The notes under the pieces are model-generated. The model saw only the letters and a program-made list of their open reading frames with translations. It was not told the DNA's origin and did not search any database. The position numbers and the translations under genes were made by a program. Of a stretch of 22,768 nucleotides of DNA, positions 6,342 to 14,304 are shown piece by piece. Source of the DNA: Rhizobium leguminosarum (lineage in GTDB: Bacteria; Pseudomonadota; Alphaproteobacteria; Rhizobiales; Rhizobiaceae); assembly GCF_001652265.1 (NCBI RefSeq), contig NZ_LWBS01000447.1, forward strand, positions 1-22,768. Reading direction: 5' to 3'. Every line of letters begins with the position of its first letter. Within the stretch, counting starts at the first letter, position 1.

Positions 6342-7805
6342 TTGGACCCGGTGATATCGATCCGGCCGCTGCTTGCCGTCGCCATAGCAGGCCTGGCGGC
6401 CCTTGCCGTTCTCCTTCTGCACAACCGCGAGAAGCTCCGCGATATCGTCTCGCCGCTCGCTGCAATCGCCATGTTCGCGATTGTCGCCTCGATGGCGCCC
6501 ACGGTGCTGGCGGGCGGGACGGTCGATTTGCGCCTGTTCGAGATTTTGCCGGGGATAGACTTCGCTTTTCGGGTGGATGCGCTCGGCATGGTATTCGCCA
6601 CCGTCTCGTCGCTCCTGTGGATCGTGGCGGCGATCTATTCCATCGGCTACATGCGCCACTTGAACGAGCATGCGCAGACTAGGTTCTTCGCCTGCTTCGC
6701 CACCAGCCTCGCGGCGGCCGTCGGCGGCGCCTTTTCCGCCAATCTGTTCACGCTGGTGATCTTCTACGAGATGCTTAGCCTCGTGACCTATCCGCTTGTT
6801 TACCACCACGAGGATGAACAAGGATGGGCGGGCAGCCGCAAGTACCTCGTCTATTTGATGGGCGCGTCGAAAAGCCTGCTTCTCGCCGCGCTGGCGCTGA
6901 CCTACCACATTGCGGGGTCGTTCGATTTTGTGTCGGGGGGACTGCTGGCAGGGAGCGATGCTTCTGCCGCGATGCTGACGGTCGTCTATTTCTGCTACCT
7001 CTTCGGTTTCGCCAAGGCTGCGGTAATGCCGATGCACGCCTGGCTGCCTGCCGCTATGGTGGCGCCGACACCGGTCAGCGCGCTCCTGCATGCAGTGGCC
7101 GTGGTCAAGATGGGCGTGTTCTGCGTGCTGCGGGTGGTATTCCACGTTTTCGGCACGGGGCTGGTGGGCGCGCTGGGGCTGGGCATCGCCACGGCCTATC
7201 TGGTCTCCTTCACGATCCTGATGGCGTCCGTCTATGCCCTGACGCGGGACGACCTGAAGGCGAGGCTCGCCTATTCGACGGTCAGCCAGCTCTCCTACGT
7301 CGTTCTTGGCGCGGTTCTGTTGTCGCCGGTCGCGATGGTCGGCGGCATCATCCATATTGCGGCTCATGCGTTCTCGAAGATCACCCTCTTCTTCTGCGCC
7401 GGCTCGATCTTTTGCGCGTCGGGAAAGCGGAATATCAGCGACATGGCCGGCATCGGCCGCAGGCTGCCTTGGACGATGGGTGCTTTTTTCGTCGCCTCGC
7501 TGAGCATGATCGGGGTGCCGCCGACCGCGGGCTTCGTCAGCAAGTGGTATCTGGCGCGGGGCTCGGTGGAGGCGGGCGAAATTGCGTTCCTGGTCGTGCT
7601 CCTTGCGAGCTCAGTCCTGAACGCAGCTTATTTCCTGCCTGTCAGCTATGTAGCCTTTTTCGGGACGGAAGCGCAGGAGAGCCCGGCGACGGTCCGTGAA
7701 ATTCCGATGATGACGATCCCGCTGGTTGCGACTGCCATCTTGTCGGTGTCGATGGGCATCTTTCCCGGCTATTTCCTCGCCCTGGCGGAAGGAGTTGTCA
7801 GATGA
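6342..7805 (+). CDS. Antiporter-like complex I subunit (MrpD/NuoM-like), first of four
   Basis: A 487-residue, roughly 14-helix proton-translocating subunit of the NuoL/M/N-MrpD superfamily. Key ionisable residues are kept: Glu143 (FYE, helix 5), Lys225 and His232 (GFAKAAVMPMHAWLP, helix 7), Lys256 (helix 8) and Lys346 (HAFSK, helix 12). It ends after the last helix of the core (GIFPGYFLALAEGVVR) and lacks the long lateral helix that defines NuoL. By position it is where nuoL normally stands, yet by shape it resembles MrpD or NuoM. The TTG at 6342 is preferred: AAAGGA lies about nine bases upstream. The open frame runs far upstream through nuoJ and nuoK, but that part is out of frame with those genes and is not protein. 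It overlaps the next gene by four bases. Confidence 0.88.
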   Translation: MDPVISIRPLLAVAIAGLAALAVLLLHNREKLRDIVSPLAAIAMFAIVASMAPTVLAGGTVDLRLFEILPGIDFAFRVDALGMVFATVSSLLWIVAAIYSIGYMRHLNEHAQTRFFACFATSLAAAVGGAFSANLFTLVIFYEMLSLVTYPLVYHHEDEQGWAGSRKYLVYLMGASKSLLLAALALTYHIAGSFDFVSGGLLAGSDASAAMLTVVYFCYLFGFAKAAVMPMHAWLPAAMVAPTPVSALLHAVAVVKMGVFCVLRVVFHVFGTGLVGALGLGIATAYLVSFTILMASVYALTRDDLKARLAYSTVSQLSYVVLGAVLLSPVAMVGGIIHIAAHAFSKITLFFCAGSIFCASGKRNISDMAGIGRRLPWTMGAFFVASLSMIGVPPTAGFVSKWYLARGSVEAGEIAFLVVLLASSVLNAAYFLPVSYVAFFGTEAQESPATVREIPMMTIPLVATAILSVSMGIFPGYFLALAEGVVR

Positions 7806-8056
7806 TCAAGCGTGTCGTCGACTTCTTTGGTGACGAGGAACATGCGAACCAGCGCCGCCGGCTGTTCTATCTGGTGCTCGTTCTGATCGTCATCGCCGAC
7901 TTTCTGGTCCACCGCGAACACACCGAATACCTCTGGGACCGCCTGCCGGGCTGGTCGGCCGTCTACGGCTTCTTATCCTGCGTGCTGCTGATTTTCGTTT
8001 CCAAGCTCCTCGGCCATCGGGCTGGGCTCATGCGGCGCGAGGACTATTATGATTGA
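7802..8056 (+). CDS. Small two-helix membrane protein inside the complex I operon
   Basis: An 84-residue protein with two strongly hydrophobic segments (about residues 21-37 and 51-68), a charged N-terminus (FFGDEEHANQRRR) and an acidic C-terminus (MRREDYYD). I know no named family for it. It overlaps the upstream subunit by four bases (ATGA) and the downstream one by eight, the tightest coupling in the cluster, and lies exactly between two antiporter-like subunits. That context suggests an accessory subunit that packs between or beside the pump subunits, or an assembly factor. No canonical complex I subunit has this size and form (NuoK has three helices and two buried Glu). Real gene: likely. 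Function: inference only. Confidence 0.75.
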   Translation: MIKRVVDFFGDEEHANQRRRLFYLVLVLIVIADFLVHREHTEYLWDRLPGWSAVYGFLSCVLLIFVSKLLGHRAGLMRREDYYD

Positions 8057-9809
8057 CTTCGTCCATCCCGCCCTGCTGTTCATTCTCGGCGCCCTGCCGA
8101 TCCCTTTCCTGAACGGATCGATCCGCAAGGCCTATCTGCTGCTGATCCCGGCGCTGGCGATCCTCGCCGTGCTGACCATACAACCGGGAACCTACGGCGC
8201 GACGCAGTTCATCGGGCAGGAAATCCTCATCGCCAAGGTCGACAAGCTGAGCATCGTCTTCGCCACCGTTTTCACCATCATGGCGCTGATCGGAACGGTC
8301 TATGCGCTGCACCTGCCTCGCCCCGGCCAGCATGTCGCTGCATTTGTCTACGTCGGCAGCGCCCTCGGCGTCGTGTTCGCCGGCGACTACCTGACGCTCT
8401 ACCTGTTCTGGGAAGGCATGGCGTTTGCCTCTGCCTGCCTGGTCTTCGCCCAAGGCGGCCGACAGGCGATCGCCGCCGGGTTCCGGTATCTCATGGTCCA
8501 TATCACTGGCGGCGTCGTCCTACTTGGCGGCGTCATTCTCTACGGCCTCTCGACTGGCTCGCTGCTCTTCGGCCCGATCGCAGGCGAGATGGGCGTCGGC
8601 GCATACCTGATCCTTGCCGGGTTCATGCTCAACGCCGCTGTGCCGCCGCTCAACGCCTGGCTGACCGACGCTTACCCGGAGGCGACTGTCACTGGCGCGG
8701 TGTTCATGAGCGCCTTCACCACCAAGACCGCCGTCTATGTGCTGGCGCGGGCGTTTCCGGGAACTGAACTTCTCGTTTGGCTCGGCACCGCGATGGCGCT
8801 CTACGGCGTCGTCTACGCGGTGCTGGAGAACGACTGCCGGCGGCTACTGGCCTATCACATCGTTAGCCAGGTGGGCTACATGGTGGCGGGCGTCGGCATC
8901 GGCACCGAGATGGCGGTGAACGGGGCCACCAGTCATGCCTTCGCACATATCCTCTACAAGGCGCTCTTGTTCATGGGTGCTGGGGCGGTGATTTACGTCA
9001 CCGGCCGGCGCAAGCTCACCGAGCTTGGTGGGCTCTACAAGACCATGCCGGTGACCGTGGCGCTCTACATGGTTGGCGCTTTCGCGATTTCGGCATTTCC
9101 ATTCTTCTCGGGCTTCGTCACCAAGTCGATGGTGGTGGCCGCCGCCGGACAGGATCACCGCGCGCTGGTGGTGTTGGCACTGACGATGGCGTCGGCGGGG
9201 ACATTCCTCCACACCGGTCTCAAGCTCCCCTATTACATGTTCTTCGGCACGGACCGGAAGCTGGAGGCGCGGGAGCCGCCCCGCAACATGCTGGTTGCGA
9301 TGGGCATGGCGGCGGTGCTCTGCATCGCGATCGGCGTCGTCCCGCAGCCGCTTTACGCACTTCTACCCTATCCGGTCGACTTCGAGCCCTACACCGGCGT
9401 CCATGTCACCGAGAGCCTTGGCGTGCTGATGTTCACCGCCTTGGGTTTTGTCATTTTCCTCAGGGCGCTCGACCCCGAGAACACGATCAGCATCGACACC
9501 GACTGGTTCTACCGCAAGGGCGCGCGGGTCTTCATGTGGATCGCCGGAAAACCGCTGACGCGCTACGAGAAGACGGTGAGTGACGTGTCGGAGACCGCGG
9601 CTCTGCCTTTCCTGCATGGCGCGGCGCGGGCGGGACTGTGGATTGATCTCGCCGGTGTGGATGCCATCGTGAATGGCGTCGCCCGGGCGATCCTGAATGG
9701 TGGCGGGACGCTGCGGCGCCTCCAGACCGGCGTCGTGACCCATTACGCGCTGGCGATGATCGCCGGTGTGATCGCAGCCACCGTCGTCTTCGCCGTGGTG
9801 TGGCGGTAG
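8049..9809 (+). CDS. nuoL: Antiporter-like complex I subunit with NuoL-type lateral helix
   Basis: A 586-residue pump subunit. The C-terminal motif RLQTGVVTHYALAM (residues 557-570) is the hallmark of the last NuoL helix, and residues about 485-556 form the lateral helix that normally ties the pump subunits together. From the DWFY motif to RLQTG there are 72 residues, against about 48-49 in the canonical NuoL sequences I remember. Glu122 (WEGM), Lys226 and Lys304 are kept, but the helix-7 Lys is Asn195 and the following His is Asn202 (LNAAVPPLNAWL). The body resembles Na+/H+ antiporter subunit D proteins. Start ATG 8049 overlaps the small membrane gene. The symbol nuoL is given for the lateral helix; databases may call it an antiporter subunit D. 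Confidence 0.85.
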   Translation: MIDFVHPALLFILGALPIPFLNGSIRKAYLLLIPALAILAVLTIQPGTYGATQFIGQEILIAKVDKLSIVFATVFTIMALIGTVYALHLPRPGQHVAAFVYVGSALGVVFAGDYLTLYLFWEGMAFASACLVFAQGGRQAIAAGFRYLMVHITGGVVLLGGVILYGLSTGSLLFGPIAGEMGVGAYLILAGFMLNAAVPPLNAWLTDAYPEATVTGAVFMSAFTTKTAVYVLARAFPGTELLVWLGTAMALYGVVYAVLENDCRRLLAYHIVSQVGYMVAGVGIGTEMAVNGATSHAFAHILYKALLFMGAGAVIYVTGRRKLTELGGLYKTMPVTVALYMVGAFAISAFPFFSGFVTKSMVVAAAGQDHRALVVLALTMASAGTFLHTGLKLPYYMFFGTDRKLEAREPPRNMLVAMGMAAVLCIAIGVVPQPLYALLPYPVDFEPYTGVHVTESLGVLMFTALGFVIFLRALDPENTISIDTDWFYRKGARVFMWIAGKPLTRYEKTVSDVSETAALPFLHGAARAGLWIDLAGVDAIVNGVARAILNGGGTLRRLQTGVVTHYALAMIAGVIAATVVFAVVWR

Positions 9810-9817
9810 GGGGCGTG

Positions 9818-11293
9818 ATGGGATTGCCGCTACTCAGTCTCATCGTATTCACGCCCGTCGCCGGGGCAGCGGTTCTGATGTTTCTGCGCAGCGACGATGC
9901 GGTGCGGTGGACCGCGCTGGCCGTCACCATCCTCGACCTCGCTCTCTGCATCGCTATGCTGGCGAGCTTTGACACCACGACCCACGCGATGCAGTTCACC
10001 GAGAGGCGCCTTTGGGTGCCCGCGCTCGGGATCACTTATGCGCTTGGCATCGACGGGATAAGCGCGCTCTTCGTTTTCCTGACCGCTCTACTGGGCTCGA
10101 TATGCGTGCTCGCCTCGTGGGTCGCGATCGACCGCAAGGTGAAGGCGTTCATGGTCAGTCTGCTCTCCATGCAGGCGCTGATGCTGGGGGTGTTCTGCGC
10201 GCTCAACCTATTCCTGTTCTACGTCTTCTGGGAGGCGATGCTGATCCCGATGTACCTGATCATCGGCGTCTGGGGCGGGGAAGGCCGGGTCTATGCGGCG
10301 TTCAAGTTCTTCCTCTACACGCTGGCCGGCAGCCTCCTGTTCCTCATCGGTGTCATCGTGCTCTATTTCAACGGCGGCGAGACCTTCGACATCGTCGCGC
10401 TGACAGCGCAGGATTTGCCGTTCCCGGTCCAGTCCTGGCTGTTCTTCGCCTTCCTGATCGCCTTCGCCGTCAAAGTGCCGATGGTGCCGGTCCATACCTG
10501 GCTGCCGGACGCCCATGTACAGGCGCCGACGGCAGGCAGCATCATCCTTGCAGGGGTGCTCCTGAAGATGGGCGCCTACGGGTTCCTGCGGTTCTCGCTG
10601 CCGATGCTGCCGGAGGCGTCGGAGTATTATTCGACGCTGATGCTTTCGCTTTCGGCGCTGGCGATCGTCTATGGCGGGTTGCTTGCGCTGGCGCAGGACG
10701 ACCTGAAGAAGCTGGTGGCCTATTCCAGCATCAGCCACATGGGCTTCGTGACGCTGGGGATTTTTGCGCTGAACCTCCGCGGGCTCGAGGGCGCCATCCT
10801 GCAAATGTTCAATCATGGCGTAACGACCGGCGCGTTGTTCCTGTTCGTCGGCCTGATCTACGAGCGGACACACACGCGTAGCATTGCAGATTATGGCGGG
10901 CTGATGAAGGCGGCGCCGGTCTATACGGCGTTTCTGGCGCTGTTCACTCTGTCGTCAATGGCGCTGCCGGGGACGAATTCGTTCGTGGGCGAGCTGCTGG
11001 TGCTGTCGGGCGGTTTTGCGGCCAACCTGGCCGTCGGCGCGTCCGCCGTTTTTGGCGCGTTATTGGGCGCGGCCTATCTGCTCGGCATGTACAGGAAAGT
11101 CGCGCTAGGTCCGGCCAGCGTCGGTGTCCGATTCAAGATACGCGACGTGAACGCCCGCGAGATGGTCGCGATCCTGCCGCTGGCCGTCTTCGTGCTTTGG
11201 GTCGGGCTATATCCGAAACCCTTTCTCAACATCATCGACGTCTCGGTGAAGCATCTGCTGGCTCAGGTGCATGATAAAGGGAGCGGCCAATGA
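9818..11293 (+). CDS. nuoM: NADH:quinone oxidoreductase subunit M
   Basis: A 491-residue antiporter-like subunit of the complex I membrane arm with about 14 helices. The full proton path is seen: Glu139 (FWEAM), Lys219 in AVKVPMVPVHTWLPDAH, Lys250 (LLKMGAYG) and the helix-12 Glu in LPGTNSFVGELLVL, the last diagnostic of NuoM as against NuoL. ATG 9818 was chosen because GGGGG (9809-9813) sits four bases upstream; a GTG at 9800 would overlap the previous gene. The stop overlaps the nuoN start by four bases. This is a wholly canonical NuoM, so the two subunits upstream of it must fill a distal position or positions. Confidence 0.95.
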   Translation: MGLPLLSLIVFTPVAGAAVLMFLRSDDAVRWTALAVTILDLALCIAMLASFDTTTHAMQFTERRLWVPALGITYALGIDGISALFVFLTALLGSICVLASWVAIDRKVKAFMVSLLSMQALMLGVFCALNLFLFYVFWEAMLIPMYLIIGVWGGEGRVYAAFKFFLYTLAGSLLFLIGVIVLYFNGGETFDIVALTAQDLPFPVQSWLFFAFLIAFAVKVPMVPVHTWLPDAHVQAPTAGSIILAGVLLKMGAYGFLRFSLPMLPEASEYYSTLMLSLSALAIVYGGLLALAQDDLKKLVAYSSISHMGFVTLGIFALNLRGLEGAILQMFNHGVTTGALFLFVGLIYERTHTRSIADYGGLMKAAPVYTAFLALFTLSSMALPGTNSFVGELLVLSGGFAANLAVGASAVFGALLGAAYLLGMYRKVALGPASVGVRFKIRDVNAREMVAILPLAVFVLWVGLYPKPFLNIIDVSVKHLLAQVHDKGSGQ

Positions 11294-12732
11294 CTGCCGC
11301 AGCACTTTTCCAGTCGGTTCTCGCAAGCCTGCCCGAGATCGTGGTGATCACTGGAGCCTGCATCCTTTTGATCCTGGGACAGCTTGTGCGCAAGGGCGAG
11401 GAACATTTCCTTGTCTGGGCCTCCATCGCGGTCGTGCTGATTGCCGCCTTGGCGACACTCATGCTTTCGAGCGAGGTGCGGCCGGCCTACACGGGCATGT
11501 TCATCGCCGATCGCTTCGCGGTCTTCTTCAAGTTCGTGTTCTACCTGGCCACCATCCTGACATTCCTCCTTTCGCGAAAATATGCGGATATCGAGGGGAT
11601 CGGGAGCAGCGAATACTATGTCCTGCTGCTCTTTTCGCTGTCGGGAATGATGATTATGGCCTCGGCGACCGATCTCCTCTCGATCTATGTGGGCCTCGAA
11701 CTGATGGTGCTCTGCACCTATGTGCTGACCGGCTTCCTGCGGCGAGAGCGGCGGTCGAACGAAGCGGCGCTGAAATACGTGATCCTTGGCGCGGTCTCGA
11801 CCGGGATTTTCCTCTACGGCGTTTCGTTGATGTACGGGCTCACCGGCACGACGCAACTGGACGGGATGGCTGCGGCTGTGACCGGCCACCCGCTCGATCC
11901 GGGATTGCTCCTGGCAGAGGTCTTCATCGTCGCGGGGCTGGTCTTCAAGGTCGGCGCGGTGCCGTTTCATATGTGGGTGCCGGACGTCTACGAAGGCGCG
12001 CCGACGACGATCACCGCATTCATGTCGGTAGGCCCTAAGGCGGCAGGGTTTGCGGCGATCCTGCGGGTGTTCCTCAACCCGCTGGTCGCGGCCTCGGACG
12101 TCTGGATCATCGTCGCGGTCATTGCGGTGGTGACGATGGCGCTCGGAAGTTTCGTCGCGCTGGTGCAGGATAATTTCAAGCGCCTCCTGGCCTATTCCAG
12201 CATTGCCCATGCCGGGTTCGCGCTTTTCGGCGTGGTGGCCGGCGGTGCGGACGGGATCGCCAGCGTGATGCTCTACCTGCTGATCTACTCCCTCATGAAT
12301 CTCGGTATTTTCGGCGCCGTCATCATGATGCGGAACGGCGATTTCTCAGGCGAGGTCATTGAAGATTACGCGGGTTTCGCCAAGTCGCATCCCGGTCTGG
12401 CGCTTCTGATGCTGCTCTATCTGTTCTCGCTGGCCGGCATTCCGCCGACGGCCGGGTTCTTCGCCAAATTCTACGTGCTGGTCGCGCTGGTCGAGCGAGG
12501 TTTCGTCATGCTGGCGGTGATCGCGGTGCTGCTGAGCGCCGTCGCCGCCTATTTTTACATCCGCATAGTCATGGTGATCTACATGCGCGAGCCGGAGAGG
12601 ACGTTCGAACCGGCGCTAACCCCCTCGGTACGCACCACGCTCGCCTTCACCGCCTTGGGCACCATCGGCATCGGCCTGTTTCCCGCGTGGTTTCTGAGGC
12701 TTGCTCAAAACTCGGTGTTTGGCGGCGGCTGA
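11290..12732 (+). CDS. nuoN: NADH:quinone oxidoreductase subunit N
   Basis: A 480-residue antiporter-like subunit, the pump closest to the NuoK/J/A/H core. Glu137 (GLELMV), Lys220 in AGLVFKVGAVPFHMWVPDVY, Lys250 (GPKAAGF) and the helix-12 Lys in IPPTAGFFAKFYVL match the NuoN pattern. Length is normal. It ends the first plus-strand half of the cluster. The following 150 bases to nuoA are the only large gap in the plus-strand cluster and hold a long palindrome. Confidence 0.96.
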   Translation: MTAAALFQSVLASLPEIVVITGACILLILGQLVRKGEEHFLVWASIAVVLIAALATLMLSSEVRPAYTGMFIADRFAVFFKFVFYLATILTFLLSRKYADIEGIGSSEYYVLLLFSLSGMMIMASATDLLSIYVGLELMVLCTYVLTGFLRRERRSNEAALKYVILGAVSTGIFLYGVSLMYGLTGTTQLDGMAAAVTGHPLDPGLLLAEVFIVAGLVFKVGAVPFHMWVPDVYEGAPTTITAFMSVGPKAAGFAAILRVFLNPLVAASDVWIIVAVIAVVTMALGSFVALVQDNFKRLLAYSSIAHAGFALFGVVAGGADGIASVMLYLLIYSLMNLGIFGAVIMMRNGDFSGEVIEDYAGFAKSHPGLALLMLLYLFSLAGIPPTAGFFAKFYVLVALVERGFVMLAVIAVLLSAVAAYFYIRIVMVIYMREPERTFEPALTPSVRTTLAFTALGTIGIGLFPAWFLRLAQNSVFGGG

Positions 12733-12785
12733 CCGATTGAATTTGCAATGATCTGCCCAACGGAATAAACTCGTAGCTCAAGAAA

Positions 12786-12872
12786 GGATTACCCAAGCCC
12801 TTTCCCGGGGCGACCGCATTACCATCCTGAACAGGGCGGTCGCGGCCTTAGGAAAGCTTTCAGTGGGTAACC
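12786..12872. promoter_or_regulatory. Large imperfect palindrome between nuoN and nuoA
   Basis: Four nested arms pair: 12786-12794 with 12865-12872 (one bulge), 12795-12805 with 12851-12859 (two-base bulge), a short GG/CC step, and a perfect GCGACCGC/GCGGTCGC stem (12810-12817 with 12836-12843) closing an 18-base loop. The whole could fold as one 87-base RNA hairpin ending immediately before the possible GTG start of nuoA. It has no T-run. It could be an intercistronic processing or protective element, an attenuator, or a small inserted palindromic repeat. Confidence 0.7.
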
Positions 12873-12885
12873 GGTGCAGTGCGGC

Positions 12886-13251
12886 ATGGCTGCAATGGAA
12901 TTCTTGCCGGTTCTTTTCATGGTCGCCGGAGTTGTTCTGGTGACAGGGGCGACGCTTTTTGTCTCCTCACTGCTGCGCCCGTCCAATCCCTATCCCGAAA
13001 AGAACATGCCCTATGAATGCGGCATGGACCCAGCAGGCGAAGCCGCCGGGGGCCGCTTTAGGGTGCAGTTCTTTATTCTCGCGATCCTGTTGGTCGTTTT
13101 CGATGTCGAGACGATGTTCCTCTTTCCCTGGGCCGTTGTCCTGAAAGACATCGGGCTCGTCGGTTATGTCGAGATGTTCGTCTTCATAGTGCTGCTTCTT
13201 GTGGGCTTCGCCTACGCCTGGCTGAAGGGAGCGCTGGAATGGGAAGCGTAA
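12886..13251 (+). CDS. nuoA: NADH:quinone oxidoreductase subunit A
   Basis: About 121 residues with three membrane helices; part of the core that holds the peripheral arm near the quinone site. Seen: the signature [12 protein letters not shown] with the conserved loop Cys, followed by [21 protein letters not shown], whose Asp-x-Glu pair is conserved in the proton-transfer path. Start is uncertain: GTG 12874, ATG 12886 and ATG 12895 are all in frame and none has a good ribosome site; 12886 gives the usual length. It overlaps nuoB by 13 bases. The poor start next to a large hairpin suggests that translation may depend on RNA structure. Confidence 0.93.
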   Translation: MAAMEFLPVLFMVAGVVLVTGATLFVSSLLRPSNPYPEKNMPYECGMDPAGEAAGGRFRVQFFILAILLVVFDVETMFLFPWAVVLKDIGLVGYVEMFVFIVLLLVGFAYAWLKGALEWEA

Positions 13252-13742
13252 ACAATTCGATCCGCGACAGCGTGCTGTTCACCACGGCCGAGAGCGTTAT
13301 CAACTGGAGCCGAAAATCGGCGCTGTGGCCCGAGACCTTCGGAATTGCCTGCTGCGCCATCGAAATGATCTCGGCGGGGTGCGCCCGCTATGATCTCGAC
13401 CGGTTCGGCGTGGTGTTCCGGCCTTCGCCGCGCCAGTCCGACGTGATGATTATCGCCGGCACCGTGACGCGGAAATTCGCTCCCGTCGTGCGCAGGCTTT
13501 ATGACCAGATGCCGGAGCCGCGCTGGGTTATCGCAATGGGCACCTGCGCTATCTCGGGCGGGGTCTACAACACCTATGCCGTGGTGCAGGGAGCGGAGAC
13601 CTTCGTGCCGGTGGACGTGCATGTGCCCGGCTGCCCGCCGCGGCCCGAGGCGCTGATGCATGGATTCCTGCTACTTCAGGAGAAGATCAAAAAATCCCGA
13701 GCACTGGCCGGGACTCCTCTGGATCGGGTTGCAGCGTCATGA
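13239..13742 (+). CDS. nuoB: NADH:quinone oxidoreductase subunit B (cluster N2)
   Basis: A 167-residue peripheral-arm subunit that binds the last [4Fe-4S] cluster, N2, the direct electron donor to quinone. All four ligands are present: the tandem Cys38-Cys39 (GIACCAIEM), Cys103 (GTCAISGG) and Cys132 (GCPPRPEA). Length matches the family. The start overlaps nuoA and the stop overlaps nuoC by four bases, so the three genes are translationally coupled. Confidence 0.97.
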   Translation: MGSVNNSIRDSVLFTTAESVINWSRKSALWPETFGIACCAIEMISAGCARYDLDRFGVVFRPSPRQSDVMIIAGTVTRKFAPVVRRLYDQMPEPRWVIAMGTCAISGGVYNTYAVVQGAETFVPVDVHVPGCPPRPEALMHGFLLLQEKIKKSRALAGTPLDRVAAS

Positions 13743-14275
13743 GTGTGGAGACGCCCCTCATCCGCACTACGATCACGGAGCGTTTCGGCGAGGCAATCGA
13801 CGATCTTGGCTTCGCGCATGGTGTACATGCCTTCGCCGCTCCGCCTGACACGATCGTCGAGCTTTGCCGGTTTCTGATGGAACACCCGGCGTTGCGGTTC
13901 AACTTCCTGTCGGACATCTGCGGGGTCGATCATTATCCTGAGATGCCACGCTACGAGACGGTGTACCACCTGTATTCGCTACCGAACAAATGGCGCGTTC
14001 GCATCAAATGCCGCCTCGCCGATCCGCCGCGGGTCCCGTCGGTGACGGGGGTCTGGCGAACCGCCAATTGGCATGAGCGCGAAGCCTGGGACATGTACGG
14101 GATCAGGTTCGAGGGCCACCCCGATTTGCGCCGGATCTACATGTGGGAAGGGTTCGAGGGCTTCCCGCAGCGCAAGGATTTTCCGCTCCGTGGCTACAAG
14201 GACAAGCTGAACCCGTTTGGCGCCGAAGGCACGCCGCCGACGCAGCCCGACCTCGCCACCAAGAACATTCCATAA
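13739..14275 (+). CDS. nuoC: NADH:quinone oxidoreductase subunit C
   Basis: A 178-residue hydrophilic subunit (30 kDa-subunit family) that buttresses NuoD and NuoB in the peripheral arm. The family signature is seen: [20 protein letters not shown] followed by [20 protein letters not shown]. It is separate from nuoD, unlike the fused nuoCD of E. coli. ATG at 13739 overlaps the nuoB stop. The C-terminus beyond [10 protein letters not shown] is a short Pro-rich tail. Confidence 0.96.
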   Translation: MSVETPLIRTTITERFGEAIDDLGFAHGVHAFAAPPDTIVELCRFLMEHPALRFNFLSDICGVDHYPEMPRYETVYHLYSLPNKWRVRIKCRLADPPRVPSVTGVWRTANWHEREAWDMYGIRFEGHPDLRRIYMWEGFEGFPQRKDFPLRGYKDKLNPFGAEGTPPTQPDLATKNIP

Positions 14276-14304
14276 GGGAGGCCGCTCCACGCCGGGAACT
14301 TAAA

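Noticed and set aside
6189..7367. 392-codon open frame on the minus strand
   Set aside because: It is the mirror of nuoK and the first pump subunit; His/Arg/Asp-rich low-complexity composition and no family features.
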